Below are positions 1 through 5,921 of a DNA stretch of 5,921 bases, piece after piece (positions within the stretch are counted from its first letter, which is position 1; each line of letters starts with the position of its first letter). Origin of the DNA: Syntrophales bacterium (GTDB taxonomy: Bacteria; Desulfobacterota; Syntrophia; Syntrophales; UBA2210). The DNA lies in NCBI GenBank assembly GCA_023230565.1, contig JALNXD010000083.1, positions 1 to 5,921 of the forward strand. Direction: 5' to 3'. Below the pieces are notes generated by a model. That model was not told the origin of the DNA. It was given only the letters and a program-made list of their open reading frames with translations, and searched no databases. Position numbers and translations under genes: made by a program.

Positions 1-18
1 ATCGAAACCTCGAGCAAG

Positions 19-1980
19 GTGCAGCAGGATAAAATTATTAATACTCTCAATTATATTAATTTCATCGGGGGCAGAATATACGCCTATTTCAAGCATCCTG
101 TCTATGAGGAAGGCATTATTATTGCCGCCCGGCCGGAACCCTGCAGCGGGGAATTCATGACATGCCGTCTTCTGGAAAAAGATTCCCGCGAGTTGAAACT
201 TGCTCACTTCAGTTTTGAGCATCTTGTCATCATCAGAGAAGGTTCCGCACTTATAGTTCCTGCACAAGTAAAAGAGCTGAACGATGATACACTCACACTG
301 AAGCTTCCGGATTACGGGTATGCAGCCGAACATCGCAAGATTACCCGGCATGAATGTATAAATACCAGAGCAGATGTAATACAAAGAGGATTTTTCGCTT
401 CAGGGGCTCTGGTGGACTTCAGTCCGGTAAGTTTCCGAATCAGGATCAACCCGGCAACCAGGCTTCACATAAACTGGTATAATTCAGAGGACCATGCAAC
501 TGTCAATTTGATATGCGGCAATCGAATCCTTTTCTCCGGATCGTGCCGGTGCATACGGCAGATTTATGATTCTTGCAACCATGAGATGGTGTTGTGCCCC
601 ACGGAAGAAACAATCAACCGCTTCAGAAAGCATTCAGTCCGAAATCCCAGACACAAAGTAGAGCCCAAGGCAACCGCCGTTTTCGTCCATCCTTTTTTCC
701 AGAAAAGAATAACGCGCGAAATCGGCGACATTTCCAACTCTGGTTTTTCAGTATTTGAAGATCTGCAGGATTCCGTACTTGCTGTCGGCATGATTGTTCC
801 GGATCTTGAAATTAATTATGCAGGCGCATTTGCGATTCAATGCACCGCGCAGGTAATATACCGTCAAGAAGTCGAAGACAATGCAGTCAGATGCGGCCTG
901 GCAATACTTGATATGGGAATCAGGGATTTCAGCATTTTGAATCAGTTTCTCAACTATTCCCATAATGAAGGTTCTTACGTTTCCTGCACCGTTGATATGG
1001 GCGCATTGTGGGAATTCTTTTTTGATACAGGTTTCATTTACCCTCAAAAATATCAACATCTTGCTTCTCACATACAAGATTTCAAAGAAGTGTATCGTAA
1101 ACTTTACCAGAATCACCCTGAAATAGCCCGTCATTTTACCTATGAGAAAAACGGGAAAATCCAGGCTCACCTTTCCATGGTAAGAGCATTCGAGCGAACC
1201 TGGCTTATGCAGCATCATGCGGCCCGCCATAATGAAAGCAAGCTGGCCGGATTTCACGTCCTGAAACAGACAGTGCTTTTCCTTACAGGCATCAGCCGTC
1301 TCCCTTCAGGACATATGGATTACGTCACCTGTTTTTACCGGCCGGAGAATAAGTTTCCTGATCGACTGTTCGGCGGATTTGCAAGAGACGCCGAAAATCC
1401 GCATATATCTTCGCTCGACTTATTTGCATATACATCAATACCGGAAGATATCGAGCCAGTTGATTTTAATGAAGATTGGACACTCCGGGAAATTTCACCC
1501 ATTGAAATTTGGGAGCTGGAACGGTTTTATACTCATCGCTCGGGAGGTCTGCTTCTTAAAATTATTGATATCGGCAGAAAGAATGTCAAGGGAAATCAGC
1601 CCCTTGAAGAAGTATTTAAAGAAGCAGGATTTCTGCGAACATGGAAAACATATTCTCTGCTATACAAAGGGTATTTGCATGCGGTTTTCATAGTCAACCA
1701 ATCCAGCTTCGGAATCAATCTCTCTCATCTTTTAAACAGCATCATGATTATTGTCATGGATGAATCAGTGCTGTCAGGAAATATTGTTCTCAATGCCGCC
1801 AAAATGCTGGCAAGTACATTTCATCTTGACAAAATGCCCATGCTTATATATCCATCGGATTATGCGTCCCGCCAGTTGATAGACTGTGAAAAATTATATT
1901 ATATGTGGATTCTTGATATGAAACGGCATGCGTATGATTTCATGGAACATACGCAAAAAAAATTCAGAATGAGATACTGA
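19..1980 (+). CDS. Tandem PilZ-like protein with C-terminal GNAT-like (acyltransferase-fold) region
   Basis: Probable cytoplasmic c-di-GMP-responsive protein of 653 residues from GTG at 19. Seen: no signal peptide or clear membrane helix. Residues 1-90 are beta-rich and could be a YcgR-N-like domain. A first PilZ-like segment (about 90-190) has R106-KIT-R110, an exact RxxxR, but DFSPVS at 133-138 where the consensus is DxSxxG. A second (about 200-320) has the intact motif D237-I-S-N-S-G242, but its arginine cluster (R201, R203, R208, R211) has only K204xxxR208 in RxxxR spacing. Residues about 325-653 have strand-helix patterns resembling GNAT-type acyltransferases, notably around 380-402 (HLSMVRAFERTWLMQHHAA) and 551-590; this part is inferred and substrate unknown. 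The frame is open from base 1 and no Shine-Dalgarno precedes the GTG, so the gene may start upstream of the window. It lies 18 bp before the hybrid kinase gene, same strand and frame. PilZ assignment is fairly secure; the acyltransferase call is tentative. Confidence 0.8.
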   Translation: MQQDKIINTLNYINFIGGRIYAYFKHPVYEEGIIIAARPEPCSGEFMTCRLLEKDSRELKLAHFSFEHLVIIREGSALIVPAQVKELNDDTLTLKLPDYGYAAEHRKITRHECINTRADVIQRGFFASGALVDFSPVSFRIRINPATRLHINWYNSEDHATVNLICGNRILFSGSCRCIRQIYDSCNHEMVLCPTEETINRFRKHSVRNPRHKVEPKATAVFVHPFFQKRITREIGDISNSGFSVFEDLQDSVLAVGMIVPDLEINYAGAFAIQCTAQVIYRQEVEDNAVRCGLAILDMGIRDFSILNQFLNYSHNEGSYVSCTVDMGALWEFFFDTGFIYPQKYQHLASHIQDFKEVYRKLYQNHPEIARHFTYEKNGKIQAHLSMVRAFERTWLMQHHAARHNESKLAGFHVLKQTVLFLTGISRLPSGHMDYVTCFYRPENKFPDRLFGGFARDAENPHISSLDLFAYTSIPEDIEPVDFNEDWTLREISPIEIWELERFYTHRSGGLLLKIIDIGRKNVKGNQPLEEVFKEAGFLRTWKTYSLLYKGYLHAVFIVNQSSFGINLSHLLNSIMIIVMDESVLSGNIVLNAAKMLASTFHLDKMPMLIYPSDYASRQLIDCEKLYYMWILDMKRHAYDFMEHTQKKFRMRY

Positions 1981-1998
1981 TAACGGGCTTTTTTCGAC
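1978..1998 (+). other. Tandem stop and short same-frame junction between genes 1 and 2
   Basis: The first gene ends with TGA followed directly by in-frame TAA. Five sense codons (CGG GCT TTT TTC GAC) then lead in the same frame into the kinase ATG. The gap has no promoter-sized space and no GGAGG-like ribosome binding site, which favours one transcript and possibly reinitiation by ribosomes finishing the first gene. Cotranscription is inferred from spacing alone. Confidence 0.6.
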
Positions 1999-4851
1999 AT
2001 GAATAACCTCCCCCTCTACAGTACCCGAATCATCAGAAATTATGTCGAATATGTCACAAAATACTTTCCGGAAGTAAAAGAGAAAGACCTTTTGGACGAT
2101 ACGGGGATAACTCCTTACCAGCTTGATGATGACGGTCACTGGCTGACTCAGGATCAGGTTGACCGGTTTCACAGGAATCTCACAGAAAAAATCGACGTTC
2201 CCAATCTGCCGTTACAGGTGGGCAGAGAGTTTGCGAGATCCAAAGCCGGAGGAGTCATATCACAGTACGCGTTAGGATTTATCACGCCGGGCACTGCATA
2301 TGCAATGCTTGACAAGTTGCATTCACGGGTCAGCAAAGCCACCTCTCAAAAAGTTGAGCCGATCAGTAAAAACAAGATCAGGGTTATTGTCACTCCAAAA
2401 GAAGGGGTCGATGAAAAGCCCTTTCAATGCGAAAACCGTTTTGGAACCTTTGAATCAATAGCAAGCCTTTTTACGGGTAAATTAGCTGTTGTGGAACATC
2501 CGACCTGTGTTCACAGAGGAGACAAAAGCTGCACCTACATTATATCATGGGACCAGCCCCGCTCTTTTTTATGGAAGCGCATCAGGAATTATGGATCTCT
2601 CATCGGAGCTATCCTCACAATAGCGAGTCTTTTTATCCTGCCTGCCCATCATGTAGTTATCTTTATATTATCTGTGGCTGTTTTTATCACCGCTGTCTTC
2701 CTTTATACTGAAAAACTGGAAAAAAAAGAAATTAATACTATTTTGAACAATCAGAGCATTCTTGCGCGCGATCTTCTTGATCAGATCAGTGTAAGTTACG
2801 ATAATTCGCTTCTTGTACAGGAAATCGGCCAGGTAACCTCAAAGATTCTTGACAGCAGGGAAATCCTGAAACAGATTACATCGATTATGGCCAAACGCTT
2901 AAAATATGAAAGGGGATTGATATACCTGTCCGATGCGCAAGACCAGTATTTAACGTATGCCGCGTCTTACGGATTTGCCTCTGAACTTACCGAATACCTC
3001 GAGAATATGCGCTTTCGCCTTGATAACCCTTCATCAAAAGGCGAGATGATTCGTGCGTTTAATGAACAGACACCGCTCATGATACGCAATGCGGACCAGA
3101 CGATGTATTACCGTTCGGATAAAACCAGGGAATTCGTGCATACAATCGGGACAAATTCGTTTATATGCGTCCCTGTCGCACATGAAGGCAAATCCCTCGG
3201 CATTCTTGCTGTCGATTCCCCGATTTCAGGCAAAGCTCCAAATCAGAGCGATGTCAATCTCATAATGGGTATCGCAAATCAAATAGGTGTAATCCTGAAA
3301 GGGGTAAGAGCATACCAGAAATTAAGGGAGAGTGAGGAACGATTTCGCAATCTCTCCGAAAATATACCCGACATCATAGCCACGGTCGATATGGAAGGCA
3401 GGATCACGTATATAAATCCCGCAGTAAAAAAGATTTTGGGCTATTCCTATGCGGAAGTGATTGGAAAATATGTAATCGATTTTACGAAAGAGGAGTATCG
3501 GAGCGAATACAGCGAGATGATGCATCGCGTACAGAGCGGCAAAGAAACTATTCAGAGTATTGAGGGAATTCTAATCCATAAAGATCACAGAGAGCGGCTT
3601 TTTGATATCAATCTGGCTCCCAATCTCGATTCGGATAACAATATTACCGGTCTGGTGGCAAACTTGAAGGATATTACGCAACAGCGCATGCTCGAAACTC
3701 AGCTGCACCACAGCTCAAAAATGGAGGCCATAGGTACACTGACGGGCGGGATATCACACGATTTCAACAATATCCTTCAGGCCTTAAACGGCTACACTCA
3801 ATTGCTGCTCATGAATAAAGACAAAACAAATACCGATTCGCGCTATCTTGCCAATATTGAAGAAATGATCAAGAGGGCGACAAATCTGACGCGTCAGCTC
3901 CTTCTTTTTAGCCGCAAAGCGGAAATCAGGCCTCAGCCTTTGGATCTTAATGAAGAAATAAAAAAATGTTTCGATATACTGTCGCAAACTGTCGCAAAAA
4001 TGATTACCATTACGCTCGATCTTGCCCCGGATCTTGGCATCATAAACGCTGATGCCTCACAAATGGGTCAAATTATTATGAATCTTGTGCTCAATTCATG
4101 CGATGCCATGCCGGAGGGAGGGAAAATACTCATAACCTCTGAAAATGAAACAGTACATGAAGATATATTTATAGATGATGTAAACATTAATCACGGTCAA
4201 TATATAAAAATATGTGTAGCAGATACCGGCTCCGGTATGACCAGGGAAGTGAAAGAGCGTATATTTGAACCGTTTTATACGACAAAAGACGGCAGAGGCA
4301 CAGGTTTGGGACTCGCCGTAGTGTACGGGATCGTCAAGAATCACAGCGGCGCGATTACATGCCAAAGTGAATACGGCAGAGGTACAAAATTTACCATATA
4401 TCTTCCGCGTATTGATGAGCCGCGACAAGAAGGCACTATTATCAGGCAATCTGATGTCGAGGATTCAATCCTGAAAGGAAAAGAAACGATTCTTATTGTA
4501 GATGATGAGGAAATGCTTCTGGAGACGGGTGAAGCTATTTTAACCCGGTACGGCTATAAGACATATATTGCCAAAAGCGGAGAAGAAGCTATCAGAATTT
4601 TTGCACAAGAGAAAGGTACCATTGATCTCGTGTTTCTTGATCTCATAATGCCGGGAATGGGGGGACAAAAATGCCTTGATGCGTTACTGAAAATTGATTC
4701 GTCAATACCGGTCGTGATAACAAGCGGGTATACAGCAGGCGTGGATGCACGGAATATTTTGGATAAGGGCGCCTCAGGTTTTCTCAACAAACCGTATCAA
4801 CTGCAAACGCTGGTCGAGACAGTGAGAAGAACTCTTGATCTTCCAAAATAA
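1999..4851 (+). CDS. Membrane-anchored hybrid sensor histidine kinase (sensor-TM hairpin-GAF-PAS-HisKA-HATPase-REC)
   Basis: Hybrid sensor kinase of 950 residues that autophosphorylates on histidine and passes the phosphate to its own receiver. Order of parts: residues 1-192, soluble sensor resembling the AraC-type arabinose-binding-like fold, ending in a Cys/His tail (C170, H172, C178); two hydrophobic helices at about 199-214 and 218-236 joined by PAHH; a coiled-coil-like linker to about 275; GAF about 275-434; PAS about 445-565 ending in KDIT; HisKA with phosphoacceptor H587 in GGISHDFNN; HATPase with N box N695/N699, G1 box D742-TGSG, F box around F756-F759 and G2 box G767-TGLGL; receiver about 828-948 with D835/D836, phosphoacceptor D881 in LDLIMPG, S909 and K931-P. 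All catalytic residues are present, so it should be active. ATG at 1999 is the first start after the tandem stops of the preceding gene, so the start is well fixed although no Shine-Dalgarno is visible. There is no Hpt or output domain; the downstream partner is not in the window. The signal sensed is unknown. Confidence 0.96.
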   Translation: MNNLPLYSTRIIRNYVEYVTKYFPEVKEKDLLDDTGITPYQLDDDGHWLTQDQVDRFHRNLTEKIDVPNLPLQVGREFARSKAGGVISQYALGFITPGTAYAMLDKLHSRVSKATSQKVEPISKNKIRVIVTPKEGVDEKPFQCENRFGTFESIASLFTGKLAVVEHPTCVHRGDKSCTYIISWDQPRSFLWKRIRNYGSLIGAILTIASLFILPAHHVVIFILSVAVFITAVFLYTEKLEKKEINTILNNQSILARDLLDQISVSYDNSLLVQEIGQVTSKILDSREILKQITSIMAKRLKYERGLIYLSDAQDQYLTYAASYGFASELTEYLENMRFRLDNPSSKGEMIRAFNEQTPLMIRNADQTMYYRSDKTREFVHTIGTNSFICVPVAHEGKSLGILAVDSPISGKAPNQSDVNLIMGIANQIGVILKGVRAYQKLRESEERFRNLSENIPDIIATVDMEGRITYINPAVKKILGYSYAEVIGKYVIDFTKEEYRSEYSEMMHRVQSGKETIQSIEGILIHKDHRERLFDINLAPNLDSDNNITGLVANLKDITQQRMLETQLHHSSKMEAIGTLTGGISHDFNNILQALNGYTQLLLMNKDKTNTDSRYLANIEEMIKRATNLTRQLLLFSRKAEIRPQPLDLNEEIKKCFDILSQTVAKMITITLDLAPDLGIINADASQMGQIIMNLVLNSCDAMPEGGKILITSENETVHEDIFIDDVNINHGQYIKICVADTGSGMTREVKERIFEPFYTTKDGRGTGLGLAVVYGIVKNHSGAITCQSEYGRGTKFTIYLPRIDEPRQEGTIIRQSDVEDSILKGKETILIVDDEEMLLETGEAILTRYGYKTYIAKSGEEAIRIFAQEKGTIDLVFLDLIMPGMGGQKCLDALLKIDSSIPVVITSGYTAGVDARNILDKGASGFLNKPYQLQTLVETVRRTLDLPK

Positions 4852-4868
4852 TGAATCGCACGCTGAAT

Positions 4869-4896
4869 TTGAACGGACATGGAGTTTCAATTTTTT
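4869..4896 (+). terminator. Weak candidate intrinsic terminator after the kinase gene
   Basis: TTGAA at 4869-4873 can pair with TTCAA at 4886-4890, followed at once by six Ts (4891-4896). The stem is only five A/T-rich pairs with a 12-base loop, so it is a poor intrinsic terminator and may be chance. It is the only hairpin-plus-T-run I found in the gap between the kinase and the enolase-family gene. I saw no convincing -35/-10 promoter in the same gap. Confidence 0.2.
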
Positions 4897-4949
4897 AAAA
4901 CGACAATCAGATTCTTTTTTGCCGCACTTTCAATTGAATGATTAATAAG

Positions 4950-5921
4950 ATGAAAATATCCCGAATTACTCTTTTTCGATGCGAGCGCCCTTTTTTTATC
5001 CCCTTTATCTCTTCGAAAGCCTTACGAACAAAAACAGAGGCAGTCATTCTTCGAATTGATTGTGATGATTTTATTAAGGGATTCGGAGAAAGTACGCCCA
5101 GACACTATGTAACAGGTGAATCCACCGAAACAGTATCACGGGTGATCTGTGAAATAATGGCAGGTTTTCTTTTAGAGAAAACATTTGCTTCCCTGGAAGA
5201 AATAGAAAATCTTCTCACGGATCTTTCACTTTTATGCAAAAAAAAGTATGGCCATCCTTTCAATTCGGCATTAGGGGCCGTAGATCTTGCCCTGCTCGAT
5301 GCGTTTGGAAATTATACCGGGAAAGAGGTTGTTGAATTTTTGGGCCCTGTCTCACGGGAATATCTTCCATATGCCCTGTCAATTCCACTTTTTCCAACGG
5401 AGGAGCTGCGCGGCATTTCAGCCGTTTTGCAAAATATACCTGCATCTTCTTTTAAAATTGTTGCCGATAAAGACAGTGCGAACGTATTGAATCGAGTCCG
5501 TTTTCTGAGGGAAGAATTAGGATTTGAAGGAGAAATTACTATTGATGCCAACGGAATCTGGTCGGCTGAAGAAGCATGCTCGATTCTGGACAGGATAAAG
5601 GAATTCCGGATAGCGGGCGTAGAACAGCCGACGTGTGATATTGACGGCCTTAAAAAAGTTCGGGATAAGACAGGAATACCGGTGATTGCGGACGAATCGG
5701 TGTGCAGCTTGTCCGATACCATGCGTCTTGTCGAACATAGTGCCTGTGATGGTATCAACATTAAAATTTCAAAGTGCGGCGGGCTTATAAGATCCAGGGA
5801 GATCGCACTTTATGCTCACACACAAGGCCTGGACTGTCAAATAGGTGCTCATGTCGGAGAAACTGAAATTCTCACTGCCGCAGGATTGGCCCTTGCGAAA
5901 ACGGTTCCACATTTACTTCGA
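4950..5921 (+). CDS. Enolase-superfamily enzyme, muconate lactonizing / dipeptide epimerase type (3' end cut by window)
   Basis: First 324 residues of an enolase-superfamily enzyme, probably cytoplasmic and Mg-dependent, acting by proton abstraction next to a carboxylate. The frame runs to the last base with no stop, so the C-terminus (a few tens of residues in this family) is missing. Seen: N-terminal capping domain beginning MKISRITLFRCERPFFIPF, typical of the family; HPFNSALGAVDLALLDAFG helix; then barrel motifs. Metal ligands are D199 (IDANG), E225 (GVEQP) and D248 (ADES). The distal catalytic lysine is K275 in IKISKCGG. QIGAHVGETEILTAAG near the end matches the late barrel region. Odd: the KxK motif reads K169-I-V171, so the second lysine, usually a catalytic base, is absent. 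Only two starts are possible because TGA at 4935-4937 is in frame: ATG 4938 or ATG 4950. I chose 4950 because it gives the usual family N-terminus and a weak GAATGA lies 8 bases upstream. Substrate cannot be assigned; dipeptide epimerase, o-succinylbenzoate synthase-like or an uncharacterised branch are all possible. Confidence 0.9.
   Translation, partial: MKISRITLFRCERPFFIPFISSKALRTKTEAVILRIDCDDFIKGFGESTPRHYVTGESTETVSRVICEIMAGFLLEKTFASLEEIENLLTDLSLLCKKKYGHPFNSALGAVDLALLDAFGNYTGKEVVEFLGPVSREYLPYALSIPLFPTEELRGISAVLQNIPASSFKIVADKDSANVLNRVRFLREELGFEGEITIDANGIWSAEEACSILDRIKEFRIAGVEQPTCDIDGLKKVRDKTGIPVIADESVCSLSDTMRLVEHSACDGINIKISKCGGLIRSREIALYAHTQGLDCQIGAHVGETEILTAAGLALAKTVPHLLR

Noticed and set aside
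748..1257. 169-codon open frame on the minus strand
   Set aside because: It lies wholly inside the first gene, antisense to well-patterned PilZ and downstream coding sequence, and its translation shows no recognisable domain.
3978..3997. Perfect 10-base tandem repeat (ACTGTCGCAA twice) inside the kinase gene
   Set aside because: The unit is not a multiple of three and there are only two copies. The protein reads smoothly through it (LSQTVAK), so it is most likely chance.
4852..4949. Possible promoter for the enolase-family gene (TTGAAC at 4869 with a T/A-rich -10 near 4892)
   Set aside because: The -10 candidates (TTTTTA, TTTTAA) match the consensus poorly and overlap the weak hairpin with T-run. 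I could not support a specific promoter.
5238..5245. Run of eight A in the enolase-family gene as a phase-variable tract
   Set aside because: It encodes KKK in a helix region of an intact frame. Runs of this length occur by chance at this base composition, and no alternative frame is supported.
5312..5761. 149-codon open frame on the minus strand
   Set aside because: It is antisense to the enolase-family gene, whose metal ligands and catalytic motifs are clear on the plus strand.

Overview
This window carries three genes on the + strand and no RNA genes, mobile elements or CRISPR arrays that I can recognise. The G+C content is moderate (mid-40s % by eye). The kinase phosphoacceptor region (KMEAIGTLTGGISHDFNNIL), the large multi-domain hybrid kinase and a PilZ protein fused to an acyltransferase-like region all resemble genes common in Desulfobacterota (former Deltaproteobacteria). 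That assignment is an inference from gene style only; nothing here fixes a species.

Layout. Positions 1-1980 hold a PilZ-type protein: an N-terminal beta-rich region, two PilZ-like segments (both departing from the consensus) and a long C-terminal half that resembles GNAT-type acyltransferases. Its frame is open to the left window edge, so the true start may lie outside. Positions 1999-4851 hold a 950-residue hybrid histidine kinase: a soluble N-terminal sensor with a Cys/His tail, a two-helix membrane hairpin, GAF, PAS, HisKA, HATPase and a C-terminal receiver. About 100 bp with no gene follow. Positions 4950-5921 hold the first 324 residues of an enolase-superfamily enzyme (muconate lactonizing / dipeptide epimerase type), cut by the right window edge.

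How they may work together. The first two genes are 18 bp apart, in the same reading frame and separated only by a tandem TGA TAA and five sense codons, so they are very likely cotranscribed and perhaps translationally coupled. The simplest reading is a signalling pair: a putative c-di-GMP-responsive effector beside a membrane-anchored phosphorelay sensor whose input domains appear cytoplasmic. The enolase-family gene is metabolic and may be a separate unit. Its most notable feature is that the second lysine of the usual KxK catalytic motif is a valine.

No clearly undescribed system stands out. The points most worth following are the altered enolase active site, the kinase's sensor architecture, the PilZ-acyltransferase fusion and the same-frame junction between genes 1 and 2.
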